Shown: piece after piece, positions 8,498-18,248 of the stretch
How positions within the stretch are numbered: the stretch's first letter is position 1
How the letters are laid out: each line of letters begins with the position of its first letter
NCBI RefSeq assembly: GCF_021404465.1
Contig: NZ_JABFTT010000001.1
Span: 248,001-312,000 of the forward strand
Length of the DNA stretch: 64,000 bases
Source of the DNA: Billgrantia zhangzhouensis
GTDB taxonomy: Bacteria; Pseudomonadota; Gammaproteobacteria; Pseudomonadales; Halomonadaceae
Direction of reading: 5' to 3'
The notes under the pieces: model-generated
What the model was told of the DNA's origin: nothing
The model's database searches: none
What the model saw: only the letters and a program-made list of their open reading frames with translations
Translations under genes and position numbers: made by a program

Positions 8498-10264
8498 TTA
8501 GAAAGAATCCCACTCTCCGCTATCGTCGGTTTGCGCACCGCGCGCGTTGGCTTGCTGGCCCTTGGGCAACGGATCGCGCGTTGGGTGGTGTGATGAATCG
8601 CGCGTCGGAGCCGACGCGGCTGGCGTCCACATGGCGGCGTGCGGCAGTCTGGCCGGCGTTCCGAGCGACTCGCCGCGCATCGTGGCCCGTGGCGGGGCGA
8701 AGGCCCGGGCGCTGTGGCCCAGTGAGGCGACTTCGTGTCCCAGCTCGTGGGTGGAGGCTTGATAAGTCTGCATGGCGGAGGCATTGGCCTGGATGTCACG
8801 ATCGATCTCGGCCACGGCCTGGTTGATTTGCTGCACGCCGTCGTTCTGCTCGCGTGCCGCTGCACTGATCTCGGCGATCAAATCATTCAACCGTTGGCTG
8901 GCCTCGCGGATGCGCTGCATGGCGTCGTCCGCCTGACCGGCCTGGACCTCGCTCTCACCGATGGCCTGGCGTGAGTGCTCGATCATCGACTGTACCCGAT
9001 GGGCGGCGTCGGCGGATTGCTGGGCCAGCTTGCGAACTTCGCCCGCCACTACGGCGAAACCGCGCCCGTGCTCGCCGGCCCGGGCCGCCTCCACCGAGGC
9101 ATTGAGCGCCAGGATGTTGGTCTGGAAGGCGATGCCGTCGATGGTGCCGACCATGCTCGACATGTCCTTGGCTTGCTCAGCCATGGCCTGCATGGCCGCG
9201 CTCAGTTGCTGCATCACTTCACTGGCCCGGGAGACCTCGTCGCTGTTGCTCTGGGCCGCCAGACTCGCCTGGGCGGCGTGTTCGGCGGTCTGCGCCACGG
9301 TGGAGGCGATCTGCTCGGTGGTGGCGGCGGTCTGCTGCGCCGCCGAGGCTTGGCGTTCGATTCGCTCCCCCATCTCCTGGTTGTTGCGCACCAGGCCGTC
9401 CACCGTGGGGGTGACGGCGCCGACGCGCTCCTCGAGTTCGTGGATCAGGAATTTCAGCGAGCGACCCATGAAGCCCAGGGCGGCCATGGCCCGGCCCAGC
9501 TCGTCGCGGCCCTCCTTGGGCAGCTGCGCCTCGAGGTTCCCGGCGGCCACCTGCAGGGCGTAATCGCGCGCCTCGGTCAGGCGCCGGACCAGGCGGCGCT
9601 TCAAGCGCCATGCCAGCACCGCCACCAGCAGGCCGCCCAGAATGCCCGCCAGCGGCATCGCCCAACTCAGCGTCGACGCCACACCCGCCTGACGCAGTGC
9701 CCAACTGGCCCAGCCGCCCACTAGCACCGGCACCGCCAGCCCCAGCGTGGCGATGGCGCCCAGAGGGAAGCCCAGGCTGTGGCGGTTGCGCCGCAGCAGC
9801 CGACGCCACAGGGCGCGCCGCACCACCTGGCCGCGACGCACGGCGTAGCGCCCGCCACCTTCGCGGATATCGGCGTAGACCTTCTCGGCGAAGCGCACCT
9901 CCTTCTCGCTCGGCTTGACCCGTATGGAGGCGTAGCCGGTGACACGCTCGCCCTCGCGCAGCGGCGTCACATTGGCCCGCACCCAGTAGTGGTCGCCGTT
10001 CTTGCGCCGGTTCTTGAGCACGCCGCTCCACGGCGTGCCGCTCTTCAACGTGGCCCACAGGTCGGCGAACACCGCTTCCGGGATGTCGGGGTGGCGCACC
10101 AGGTTGTGCGGCTCGCCGTACAGCTCCACATAATCGAAACCACTGATCTCGATGAAGCGGTGGTTGGCGTAGGTGATGTAGCTCTCGGTATCGGTCTTGG
10201 AGATGAGTACGTCATCATCCGACAATGGATGATTGACGTTGGTGACTGGCCCCGTGTCTCTCAT
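8498..10264 (-). CDS. Aer-type PAS chemoreceptor
   Basis: 588 residues. Residues 15-120 are a PAS domain of the Aer type ([14 protein letters not shown], then [13 protein letters not shown]), which in Aer binds FAD and reports redox state. A basic linker is followed by two closely spaced membrane segments at about 165-215, a HAMP-like region, and a signalling domain with [20 protein letters not shown] and [20 protein letters not shown]. The last residues are SGEWDSF; the EWDSF end fits the xWxxF pentapeptide that tethers CheR and CheB, so this receptor probably recruits the adaptation enzymes. It is followed 101 bases later by the small-protein/receptor pair and preceded by another receptor. 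The cluster lacks cheA or cheW, so it feeds a core pathway encoded elsewhere. Confidence 0.9.
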   Translation of the reverse strand: MRDTGPVTNVNHPLSDDDVLISKTDTESYITYANHRFIEISGFDYVELYGEPHNLVRHPDIPEAVFADLWATLKSGTPWSGVLKNRRKNGDHYWVRANVTPLREGERVTGYASIRVKPSEKEVRFAEKVYADIREGGGRYAVRRGQVVRRALWRRLLRRNRHSLGFPLGAIATLGLAVPVLVGGWASWALRQAGVASTLSWAMPLAGILGGLLVAVLAWRLKRRLVRRLTEARDYALQVAAGNLEAQLPKEGRDELGRAMAALGFMGRSLKFLIHELEERVGAVTPTVDGLVRNNQEMGERIERQASAAQQTAATTEQIASTVAQTAEHAAQASLAAQSNSDEVSRASEVMQQLSAAMQAMAEQAKDMSSMVGTIDGIAFQTNILALNASVEAARAGEHGRGFAVVAGEVRKLAQQSADAAHRVQSMIEHSRQAIGESEVQAGQADDAMQRIREASQRLNDLIAEISAAAREQNDGVQQINQAVAEIDRDIQANASAMQTYQASTHELGHEVASLGHSARAFAPPRATMRGESLGTPARLPHAAMWTPAASAPTRDSSHHPTRDPLPKGQQANARGAQTDDSGEWDSF

Positions 10265-10291
10265 TTACGCGACTCTCTCAAATGACACTCG

Positions 10292-12328
10292 TCAAAAGGA
10301 ATCCCACTCTCCGGCCTCGTTGGCCGTATCGCGGGCAGGCGTGCGGCGTGCGGCCGCGGTAGGCATGGGCGCGGTGCCGTGAGTCGTCCGCGCCGCTGCC
10401 GCCGGCGTGTTGTCGCCCCGCGCGACGTCACGCCCTTGTTGTGTGCGGTCAGGGGATGATGCATGCGGGAGAGCCGGCCGGAGATCTGCCTCCCGGCGCG
10501 GCGCCAGGGTGTAGCCGGCCACCAGTTCGGTGAGCAGGTTGGCCTGCTCCTCCAGGCGGCCGGCGGCGCCGGTGGATTCCGCCACCAGCGCCACGTTCTG
10601 CTGGGTCATGCGGTCGAGTTCGGCTACGGCGATGTTGACTTGGTTGATGCCTTCACTCTGCTCGTTGGCGGCCAGGGTGATCTCGCTCAGCACTTCGGTG
10701 ACGCGGGTGATGCTGGCGACGATCTCGTCCATGGTCGTGCCGGCGTCGTTCACTAGTTGCGTGCCGGCGTTCACACGCTTGCCAGAGTCCTCGATCAGCG
10801 TCTTGATCTGCTGGGCGGCATCGGCACTGCGACCAGCGAGGTTGCGCACTTCCTGGGCAACCACGGCGAAACCGCGCCCCTGCACACCGGCACGGGCTGC
10901 CTCGACGGAGGCGTTGAGCGCCAGCAGATTGGTCTGGAAGGCGATGCCGTCCACCACGTCGACGATCTCGCCGATCTTCTTCGAGGAGGCGGCGATCTCA
11001 TCCATGGTCGCTACCACTTGGCCGACCACCTCGCCGCCCCGGTTGGCGACCTGGGTGGCGGCCTGGGAGAGCCGGTCCGCTTCCTGGGCGGAATCGGCCG
11101 TCTGCGCCACGGTGCTGGTGATCTGCTCCATGGCCGAGGAGGTCTGTTGCAGGCTGGCGGCGGTAGTATCGGTGCGCGCGGCGAGGTGCTCGCTGCCGTC
11201 GGCGATCTCGCTGGAGGTGACGCGCACCTGGCCGCTGCTGTCGCGCACCCTGCCCAGCACCTCCTCCATCTTGGCCACGCAGCGGTTGAAGGCGGAGGCG
11301 ATGCGCGAGACTTCGTCGCGACCCCGCTCCGGCAGCCGCCGGGTGAGGTCGCCGTTGCCGCTGGCGATGCCCTCGGCGATACCGTCAATGGCGCCGCGCA
11401 TGGCCAGCAGCGGGGCGAAGATGCGCTTGAGCAGCACACCGATGACCAGGGCGGTGATGCCCCCCACCAGGGCCAGGGTGATAAGCGAACTGACCAGGAT
11501 GCCGCGCAGTTCGGCGGTGGCTTCGGCGTGGTCCAGTGCCACCACCAGCGTCCAGCCGGTACCGGCACCCACCTCGGCCGCTTCCAGCAGGCGTGTGCGC
11601 CCGTCGATCTCCAGCGCCTGGGGCGCCCCGGCCTCCAGCAGCCCGGCGATATAGGCGGCATCCAGTTCGGGGGCCAGCTCGGTGGTGGGCTCCAGGCTCA
11701 GGCTCTGGTCGGGGTGCGCCACCAGGGTGCCGTTGACCATGGACAGCAGGAAGGCGAAGCTGGCCGGCGTGGGGGCGATCTCGCCCACGCTCTCGGCCAG
11801 TTCGTCGATGACGATGTCGCCGCCCACCACCGCAACCAGCGTGCCGTCATCCTCATAGACGGGAGAGGCGATGGTAACCATCAACGCGCCGGTGCTGGCG
11901 CTGGCGTAGGGCCGGGTGACGACGGTAGCACCTTGCTCCACCGCGTTTTGGTACCAGGGCCGCTGGCGGGGATCATAGCCGTCCGGACGGGTCCAGCCCG
12001 GCGTGGTGATGACGAAACCGCCATCGGCCGGGTTGGCCACGTAGGTGGCGTAGAAGCCACCGGATTCCATCCACTGGCGCAGGAAAGGCAATGGCTCCTC
12101 GGCATCGCGCAGCGCCTCGGCAGCGGCCTCGGTCATCTGCATGCGCGCCTCCACCCATTGGCCGATGGTGCGGGCATTGCTCTGGGAGGTGAGGGCAAGC
12201 TGTTGCTCGATCTCCTCATCGCTGAAGGACTTGACGGTGAAGTAGCTAGCGAGACTGTTGATCACTAGCGACAGAGTCACCACCAACAGCGTGGCAGCGA
12301 GGATGCGGGTGCGGAGCGAAGAAGCCAT
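10292..12328 (-). CDS. dCache chemoreceptor, probable amino-acid sensor
   Basis: 678 residues: membrane segment at about 9-30, periplasmic double-Cache domain (about 35-275), second membrane segment (about 280-300), HAMP, and signalling domain with [19 protein letters not shown] and [20 protein letters not shown]. The distal pocket reads [14 protein letters not shown] with a later GGDIVIDEL. The Tyr, Arg, Trp-Tyr and Asp match the residues known to hold the amino and carboxyl groups of amino acids in dCache_1 receptors, so amino-acid taxis is a reasonable inference. It ends in EAGEWDSF, the same CheR-tether type as the next gene, 27 bases downstream, so the two are probably co-transcribed. 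The C-terminal 70 residues before the tether are a Pro/Ala/Arg-rich linker. Confidence 0.9.
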   Translation of the reverse strand: MASSLRTRILAATLLVVTLSLVINSLASYFTVKSFSDEEIEQQLALTSQSNARTIGQWVEARMQMTEAAAEALRDAEEPLPFLRQWMESGGFYATYVANPADGGFVITTPGWTRPDGYDPRQRPWYQNAVEQGATVVTRPYASASTGALMVTIASPVYEDDGTLVAVVGGDIVIDELAESVGEIAPTPASFAFLLSMVNGTLVAHPDQSLSLEPTTELAPELDAAYIAGLLEAGAPQALEIDGRTRLLEAAEVGAGTGWTLVVALDHAEATAELRGILVSSLITLALVGGITALVIGVLLKRIFAPLLAMRGAIDGIAEGIASGNGDLTRRLPERGRDEVSRIASAFNRCVAKMEEVLGRVRDSSGQVRVTSSEIADGSEHLAARTDTTAASLQQTSSAMEQITSTVAQTADSAQEADRLSQAATQVANRGGEVVGQVVATMDEIAASSKKIGEIVDVVDGIAFQTNLLALNASVEAARAGVQGRGFAVVAQEVRNLAGRSADAAQQIKTLIEDSGKRVNAGTQLVNDAGTTMDEIVASITRVTEVLSEITLAANEQSEGINQVNIAVAELDRMTQQNVALVAESTGAAGRLEEQANLLTELVAGYTLAPRREADLRPALPHASSPDRTQQGRDVARGDNTPAAAARTTHGTAPMPTAAARRTPARDTANEAGEWDSF

Positions 12329-12513
12329 GGTTGGATTTTCCTAGCGTTTATAATGTTTCTTTGTATTTCGTTATGCTTGCCTGTGTTCTCGATAGAAGAA
12401 TGGCAGAGCTTTATGTGAACTTTATATGAACGAAAAAAACGTCCAGCCAAGTCACTTCCCTGTGAAATGGCTAGACTAAGCGAGTGCCACTTGTCCCAAG
12501 CGAGTCTGAGCCG

Positions 12514-12533
12514 AAGATAAGTCTTCTTATCTT
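12514..12533. repeat. Hairpin, 8-bp stem
   Basis: AAGATAAG, a 4-base loop, then CTTATCTT: a perfect stem-loop with no T-run on either side. Function unknown. Confidence 0.45.
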
Positions 12534-12953
12534 GTGCCACCCGACCCGCAGTCATTCGCCCAAGCCGTTTATTTCCCTGGTTTCGCCTGGATGGAAGGCG
12601 ACGGCGATACGCCGTATCCGTACAAGGCACCGACCCTGTTTGCCTATGACCTGTAAATTGATGGGGCCATTATTGGGGAAAAGGGCAAGGCATAAAACAC
12701 CTTGTGACACTACGTGACAATCTGTGATCATCAGTGAAATACCGTGCGCTTCCCCTTCGCCGACAAGGGTGCCTACTTCGCACAGAGCTGGACCTCTTAC
12801 CAGTGGTCGCATGAACCTGCTCGGCTTTCGGAAGACGCCAAGACTCGCTTCGCAAGCGGGCCAGCGCGTGCAGGGTGGGGCATATCGAGTTTCCTGTGCT
12901 TGTCCATCAAGCCCGGGGAGGGCTCAGCTCACAGGAGTGATATAGGGCTGTCT

Positions 12954-12985
12954 GCTCGTTGCGGAAAGGCCTTTCCGCAACGAGC
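12954..12985. repeat. 32-bp perfect palindrome
   Basis: GCTCGTTGCGGAAAGG is followed directly by its exact reverse complement (16+16, no spacer). It is not next to a T-run, so it is not a typical terminator. It could be an operator, a cruciform site, or the head-to-head junction of a mobile-element end. Confidence 0.7.
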
Positions 12986-13095
12986 CCGAGTGTGGCGAAG
13001 ATGCCGAGGTGACGTGCTACACCTCCGAGGGCGGGCAAGCACAAGGGGGGCCGCCAAGGAAGGCAGCCATAATGGGAACCGCCTATCAGACTACC

Positions 13096-13722
13096 CTATA
13101 TATCTTCCAAGTCTGCATGTAGTTCGCGCACGACGGAACGCGCCTGATCAATCAGAACCTGATGATGGAGGCTAAGGTCGGCATCCTCTTCATAGGCAAG
13201 CGTATTATAGAGAAAGGTCACAGTGGAGTTTTCGATGCCGCAGTAAGTGGCGATGCCATTGTTAAGCAGGTCTTCCATATAACGGTCCTTGTGTTCACGA
13301 ACAAAGCGTGTTTGACCTCCGCCGACAAGCGCCACCCAACGAATTGCGGAGAAAGGGAGCCGCTTTCCATTGCCATAAAAAAGACCATAATTCCACACGC
13401 GATCAATATATCCCTTGAGCATCGCGGGTAGCGAATACCACCAGACAGGGAAAACAATGATGGCGGCATCGGAGCCTGTCAAAGACTCGGCCAACCTTGT
13501 AACTTCATGGGAATACTGCTTGTTGGGATTGCTGAAGTCGGGTTCATCCTCAAGGCCCAGCACCGGATCAAACCCTGAGCGATATAGGTCCAGCTCAACG
13601 GTGCTCATTCCCTGCTGCTGCGCTTCGGACATGATTGCATTGACAACTCGCCCGGTCAGGGAGTCATGCCGAGGGTGGGCCCAGATAACATGAAGCTTCT
13701 TGGAGTGGTCATTCATGGCCAT
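13096..13722 (-). CDS. Flavodoxin-fold NAD(P)H oxidoreductase (quinone reductase type)
   Basis: 208 residues of the flavodoxin-like NAD(P)H:quinone oxidoreductase family (KefF/MdaB/NQO-like), which passes two electrons from NAD(P)H via FMN or FAD to quinones. The N-terminal LHVIWAHPRHDSLTGRVVNA is the typical flavin phosphate-binding start. FPVWWYSLPAMLKGYIDRVW is the family's W-x-x-P-A-x-L-K-G-x-x-D-R-V signature. Two ATGs are possible (13722, 13716). It is divergent from a LysR gene, a common arrangement in which the LysR protein responds to an electrophile and controls the reductase. Confidence 0.85.
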   Translation of the reverse strand: MAMNDHSKKLHVIWAHPRHDSLTGRVVNAIMSEAQQQGMSTVELDLYRSGFDPVLGLEDEPDFSNPNKQYSHEVTRLAESLTGSDAAIIVFPVWWYSLPAMLKGYIDRVWNYGLFYGNGKRLPFSAIRWVALVGGGQTRFVREHKDRYMEDLLNNGIATYCGIENSTVTFLYNTLAYEEDADLSLHHQVLIDQARSVVRELHADLEDI

Positions 13723-13839
13723 TCAAATCCTAATCTGAGAGAAGTGCCGTGTGCCTGCCGCGCGATGCCGGGACGGTTGCGGCAGGAGGGAGCAATATTA
13801 AGATTGATTGACTGTTACTCCAATGCGCCTTATCTTTAC

Positions 13840-14757
13840 TTGATTGATAAGAGATATTTAACAATTAAGCCTTCATTAGCTGAGTTACAGACGTTCATGT
13901 CGATTGTCCGGACAGGAAGCTTCCGCGCTGCTAGCGTGGAGCTTGGCGTCTCGCCACCCGCTGTGAGCCTATCGCTCAAGCAGTTGGAGGATCGGCTAGG
14001 TTTGAAACTCATCAATCGCAGTACGCGCAGCATGTCGCTGACGGAAGCCGGAGCCAAGCTGTATGAAGAGCTCGCGCCTGCGCTCTCAAATATCGACCGA
14101 GCCGTTAAGAACATCGCGGATCTTCGCGACCGTCCTACGGGGACGCTACGCATCGTGGCGTCGCGACTGGCTGCACGTCTGTATGTGGCGCCCCTGGTGC
14201 GGGGGTTCGTCGACCGTTATCCCGAGATGAAGGTGGAGTTGTGGGCAGACGATAACCTGACGGACTTGTCCGAAGATAATTTCGATGCCGGGGTGCGACT
14301 CGGCGCCATCGTGGATGATCGCATGGTCGCGATTCCGATCGGGCCCAAGGCGCGCTTTGTTGTGGTGGCGACTTCGGCATATTGGCGCGATCATGCGCGG
14401 CCATCGCATCCGCGAGAGCTATTAGCGCACGAATGCGTGAGCTTCCGCTTTCCGACCAGCCGCCGCCCTTATCAATGGATGTTCCGTCGTGGTAACGAGG
14501 AGCTCTCGATTGAGGTGAAGGGCAGCACAATCGTCAACGACATGGATGTAGCGGCCACACTGGTGCTCAAAGGGGTAGGAGTGGGCTATTTGCTATATGA
14601 CCAGGTCGCTGAGGAAATCGAGTCGGGTCGTCTAGTAACGGCATTGGAGGCTTGGCTGCCCCCTCGTGCTGGCCACTATTTGTACTACCCCAGCAACCGG
14701 CTTGTATCGCGAGGCTTCCAGGCGTTTAAGGAGTTCGTCAGGGAGACAGCATGTTGA
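13840..14757 (+). CDS. LysR-family transcriptional regulator
   Basis: A LysR protein of the CrgA-like subgroup. The winged HTH is near the N-terminus (LAELQTFMSIVRTGSFRAAS, then LGVSPPAVSLSLKQLEDRLG), followed by a substrate-binding domain from about residue 90 (GTLRIVASRLAARLYVAPLV). The frame is open from 13666, but the family N-terminus fits a TTG start at 13840 (305 residues). An ATG at 13765 would add 25 unusual residues, so the start is uncertain. It lies divergently from the quinone reductase, which it probably controls together with itself from the shared promoter region 13723-13839. Confidence 0.82.
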   Translation: MIDKRYLTIKPSLAELQTFMSIVRTGSFRAASVELGVSPPAVSLSLKQLEDRLGLKLINRSTRSMSLTEAGAKLYEELAPALSNIDRAVKNIADLRDRPTGTLRIVASRLAARLYVAPLVRGFVDRYPEMKVELWADDNLTDLSEDNFDAGVRLGAIVDDRMVAIPIGPKARFVVVATSAYWRDHARPSHPRELLAHECVSFRFPTSRRPYQWMFRRGNEELSIEVKGSTIVNDMDVAATLVLKGVGVGYLLYDQVAEEIESGRLVTALEAWLPPRAGHYLYYPSNRLVSRGFQAFKEFVRETAC

Positions 14758-14787
14758 GTCACGGCGACACTGAGCGCGTCCCTTCTT

Positions 14788-15351
14788 TCATCGTAGAAGT
14801 TCAAGAAGTGTCGATCGCATGAGTTCGCGTGATGGAAATGCTTCGTCGATCAGCACATAGGCCGCCATCCCATCGACTAGGCAAATGATTTTCCAGGTTT
14901 CAGTGTCTCGCCTACGCACATCCTCCAATGAAGGAAGTTCGGAAACGAGTCTGTGCCATCGTGTCAGTTGGCGGGCCAGAACCTCTGCTATTTTGGATTC
15001 GCGTCGAGCAGCGTCCTTTACATCGAGCCAGAGCGACCAGTAGGCATCTTTTACTTCAGGCACCATCCAGTCCACCAATAGTGTCCTTGCCTCGTCCGGA
15101 GGGGCATTCGAAAGGCGTCGCTCAACCTCACAGATATCACGATCGAGCGCGTGCTCGATGGCTTCGAGGCGGAGGGTCTCCCAACTGTCAAAATAATGAA
15201 AAAGCAGGCCGGTCCCGACATTGAGGCTGCGCGCGACCTCGCGGCTGCTCGCGGCTCCAATGCCGCGCTCGATCATCATTGATGCTGTCGCTTCGAGAAT
15301 CTGTGATCGCCTCTCCTCGCGCGGCATTCGACGTAACTGGGTGGCTTTCAC
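14788..15351 (-). CDS. TetR/AcrR regulator, BetI-like
   Basis: 187 residues from a GTG at 15351 (GGGAG 6-10 bases upstream); the frame extends to a TTG at 15381. The HTH is REERRSQILEATASMMIERG and SSREVARSLNVGTGLLFHYF. The C-terminal half resembles the BetI-type ligand-binding domain (YWSLWLDVKDAARRESKIAE). It is divergent from the FAD amine oxidase, separated by 76 bp, and is the likely repressor of that gene, probably sensing its amine substrate or product. Confidence 0.82.
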   Translation of the reverse strand: MKATQLRRMPREERRSQILEATASMMIERGIGAASSREVARSLNVGTGLLFHYFDSWETLRLEAIEHALDRDICEVERRLSNAPPDEARTLLVDWMVPEVKDAYWSLWLDVKDAARRESKIAEVLARQLTRWHRLVSELPSLEDVRRRDTETWKIICLVDGMAAYVLIDEAFPSRELMRSTLLELLR

Positions 15352-15427
15352 TCCAGGCTCCCATGTTGAGCATGTGATCAAAAAGCGCTACGATCCTTAC
15401 TGAGCAGTTGCTCAAAAAGGAGTCTAT

Positions 15428-16732
15428 ATGAAAATCGAACGCCCCGGAAGCGCTATCGATGCAGACGTCGTTGTCGTCGGAGCGGGGCTTGCGGGTTTGT
15501 CCGTTGCGTCCAAACTGGCAGCGTGTGGTCGGCGCTGCATACTGGTTGAAGCTCAGGCGCGAGCGGGTGGGAGGATTCTGTCAGTCACCGGACCACGAGG
15601 GAGTTATCTCGAAGCAGGCGCCGGGTTCTTCAATGCCGACATGGCCAATATCATCGAACTGGTGCAGCGTGCTGGATTGAAGACGCAACGCGGTGTGTTG
15701 GATGGTGCGCAAACTGTACTCGTTGATCTGCATCAGCCCAAGCTAAGGGAGGCGAACCTCTCCAGTCTTCTCGACTGGGAGAGCCTGCTTGAACACCGAA
15801 TCAGCAAGGGTATGTCACTGCACGAACTGTTGGATCGGGCACTGTCGGGGGCGGAGGACGTGAGGACTGTTCAAAGCATGATGACGGAGCTCATGAGTCA
15901 GGAACCAACTCGGCTGAGCGCTGCAGCCACTCTGGAACTCACACGGCATATTCCATCAGATCGAAGCGATATGGAACTTCGCGCGGACGGGCCGCTCGGT
16001 CAGGTGATCCAGTATTTGGCTTCGCACCTGACTGAGCCTCCGCGTTTCAATTGGCCAGTTCAGCGCATCAGCATCGAAGGCGATGTCGTGGTTGTAGCCA
16101 ACAATGCACGATCACTGCGCGCCCGTACAGTAGTCCTCGCTGTTCCACCGACAGCGGCAAGGCGAATTGTGCTACCTGACTCTGTCGCACGTCTCGCCCA
16201 TTCCGCGCTCAACAGCTTTATTGCCGGCGCAATCGTCAAGATCAATGCTACTGTGGCGTCACCCGGGGCGTCCGCCCCCGAATCCGCTGCTGGACGACAC
16301 GTCGTCTGCCTTGATCCTCCCGGCCTCGTCGCCATTGAGACGGCGCTGTTCAGGGACAATGAGCGAAGTTTCATTATTTTCGCTGGGGGCCAGATTGCGC
16401 GGGATCTCTCCCGCTTGGGAGAGACTGAGCAAACTGCTTTTACGCGCAAACTGCTGAGGGTGGCATACGCCTTGAGTGATACTGATTTGTTAGAAGTCAT
16501 GACGACTGCCTGGATAGATGATCCCTGGACCGGTGGAGGATATAACGCCTACATTGGCAGAGGCAGAGAAGTGAACGCGGCGGCACAACTCCGTACCATC
16601 GATGGTCCAGTTATTTTTGCCTGCAGCGAAATCGCCGACCATTTTCCTGGTTATATGGAAGGAGCGATCCATGCAGGGCACCAAGCTGCCGATGCGGTGC
16701 TGGCGACTCTGGACGGGCACGTAGGCAAGTAA
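15428..16732 (+). CDS. FAD-dependent amine oxidase
   Basis: 434 residues of the flavin monoamine oxidase family. The ADP-binding motif is VVVVGAGLAGLSVASKLAAC, followed by ILVEAQARAGGRI, the GG-R-x motif typical of amine oxidases. The C-terminal FAD motif appears as FACSEIADHFPGYMEGAIHA. The family oxidises primary or secondary amines to imines with H2O2 formation. A strong AAAGGAG site precedes the ATG. It lies divergently next to a BetI-like TetR gene, implying induction by an amine. No cognate aldehyde dehydrogenase is adjacent, and the substrate is unknown. Confidence 0.82.
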   Translation: MKIERPGSAIDADVVVVGAGLAGLSVASKLAACGRRCILVEAQARAGGRILSVTGPRGSYLEAGAGFFNADMANIIELVQRAGLKTQRGVLDGAQTVLVDLHQPKLREANLSSLLDWESLLEHRISKGMSLHELLDRALSGAEDVRTVQSMMTELMSQEPTRLSAAATLELTRHIPSDRSDMELRADGPLGQVIQYLASHLTEPPRFNWPVQRISIEGDVVVVANNARSLRARTVVLAVPPTAARRIVLPDSVARLAHSALNSFIAGAIVKINATVASPGASAPESAAGRHVVCLDPPGLVAIETALFRDNERSFIIFAGGQIARDLSRLGETEQTAFTRKLLRVAYALSDTDLLEVMTTAWIDDPWTGGGYNAYIGRGREVNAAAQLRTIDGPVIFACSEIADHFPGYMEGAIHAGHQAADAVLATLDGHVGK

Positions 16733-17194
16733 CTCGGGGGTAGTTCTCACAATCCAACACTCCTGATGTGTGATGTGTCAATGTGAAAACTGACCCTGTT
16801 CGGCTCTATGATGTTGGTATGTGGCGGCAACGTGGCGATTGCCAGTTCCGAGCGTGTCGGGAAGTTTCTTGAACTCTATGCTGTCATCGACCAGTGGGTG
16901 CTCCAATCCTGCTGCAGTACCAAACAGCCTCTGTCCAGGAAGAGGATGGCCAGGGTGCTGCGTCGGAGGCAGCACCTGCCTTCGATTGCCGCACCGAGCA
17001 CCGCAGGGACGCGCGAATCCACTTGCCTCCTGCGTATGGAACGAGGCTGCGAGATCCGCATCCCTACGTGTGGCAAGGATGCGTATTCTGTCTCGGGCTT
17101 GGCAAGGGGCAAGTATTCTGCAGCCAAGGCCGACACCTATCGGCAACACCAGCCTTAGGGCTTGTTTCGCGAGCGGGAGGCAGTGGCATCTCCG
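16733..17194. other. 462-bp gap with no recognisable gene
   Basis: Both strands have short open frames of atypical composition (Cys/Arg/Ser rich) with no family resemblance. I see nothing functional except the downstream flank of the convergent quinone reductase. The fragment may be decayed mobile DNA. Confidence 0.4.
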
Positions 17195-18151
17195 CTATAC
17201 GGTCATGATGACTCGGCCTATCCGGCCGCGCTCTTCGGCGCGCCGGTGGGCGGAGGCCGCATCAGACAGGTGAAAGCATGCATCGATAGGGGCGCTCAAT
17301 TGCCCCTGGCGCGCCATGTCGAAGACCTCAGTGACGACGCGGCGTGGCTCTGCCTCGCCTATCTGGTTGCCGAGCAGGCAACCGATAATCGTCTGTCGAC
17401 GCATCAGCAGGCGCCCCGCATCGATGGGTGTGCTGCGGCTACCGAACACGCCGATCAGAACGGCGATGCCACCCTCCTTGAGCACGTCCAGCGCATCGAC
17501 CAGTGTCGCGCCGCCGACACTGTCGATGATGGCATCGACCTTGTTGCCATCCAACAGGTCCCGAATCTGTTCGCTGGCCGGTGTACTACCCACGACGATG
17601 CCATCATCTAGGCCATAGTCGCGGAGTTTGGCGAGGCTTGCCTGGCTGGTCCCTGTGCCAATGACGCGAGCACCTAGCCGCGCGGCAAGCTGCACGGCCG
17701 CCAGCCCGACGCCCCCGGCAGCACCAAGAATCAGCACGGTCTGGCCGGGTTGTAGCCTGGCCAGTTTTATCGCCCAGGCTGCGGTTCCGGGGCCAACGAG
17801 AAGCGTCGAAGCGACCTTGATATCGAGGCCATCCGGAACGAGGAAGCAATGGGCTGCGGGTACGGCGCGCAGTTCTGCATGTGAACCTTTCCAGTCGAAG
17901 GTCGCGACTTTCTGCCCGATAGAGAAGCCTTGCACGGCCTTGCCGACCTGGATGATCTCGCCCGCCGCAGCATAACCGGGCACTTCGTTCGGTTTGGGAG
18001 CAATGTCACGACGGTTGGCAAGATCACCGCCCTCGATGCTGATCGCTTCGACGCGGATCAGGAGGTCATTGTCGCCCGTGGTCGGGGCTGCGACGTCTCC
18101 ATAATGAAAGACATCCGGAGGCCCTGCCTGGTAATAGATCGCTGCTTTCAT
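17195..18151 (-). CDS. Zinc-independent MDR quinone oxidoreductase
   Basis: 318 residues of the medium-chain reductase superfamily, QOR type, reducing quinones or enones with NADPH. The N-terminal GroES-like domain has VPGYAAAGEIIQVGKAVQGF. The nucleotide domain has VLILGAAGGVGLAAVQLAARLGA (residues about 140-160), split here as the AAGGVGLAAVQLA glycine motif. The catalytic zinc Cys/His of alcohol dehydrogenases are absent. It is divergent from a LysR gene (97-bp gap), a common pair in which LysR activates the reductase. Confidence 0.88.
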   Translation of the reverse strand: MKAAIYYQAGPPDVFHYGDVAAPTTGDNDLLIRVEAISIEGGDLANRRDIAPKPNEVPGYAAAGEIIQVGKAVQGFSIGQKVATFDWKGSHAELRAVPAAHCFLVPDGLDIKVASTLLVGPGTAAWAIKLARLQPGQTVLILGAAGGVGLAAVQLAARLGARVIGTGTSQASLAKLRDYGLDDGIVVGSTPASEQIRDLLDGNKVDAIIDSVGGATLVDALDVLKEGGIAVLIGVFGSRSTPIDAGRLLMRRQTIIGCLLGNQIGEAEPRRVVTEVFDMARQGQLSAPIDACFHLSDAASAHRRAEERGRIGRVIMTV

Positions 18152-18248
18152 GAAGGAAATCTCCTATGGCCCGGTTTGATCGGCCATTGTAGTGAGGCAG
18201 GAGATATCCGCGTAGTATGGTATCGCCACTATCAGATATGGTCTTAAC

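Larger units (their letters stand above)
12329..13095. other. 767-bp gap with hairpins and gene debris, no intact gene
   Basis: The left end must hold the promoter of the dCache receptor. Around 12555-12656 a + strand frame reads AQAVYFPGFAWMEGDGDTPY, continues for 12 residues and stops. It looks like a protein C-terminus but has no start and no family I recognise. From 12744 another short frame (RFPFADKGAYFAQSW) looks equally protein-like and headless. Two palindromes in the gap are listed separately. The pattern suggests decayed inserts rather than a functional unit. Confidence 0.4.

Noticed and set aside
10757..12268. Long plus-strand frame (503 residues)
   Set aside because: It lies opposite the dCache chemoreceptor and is Gly/His/Arg-rich with no family features.
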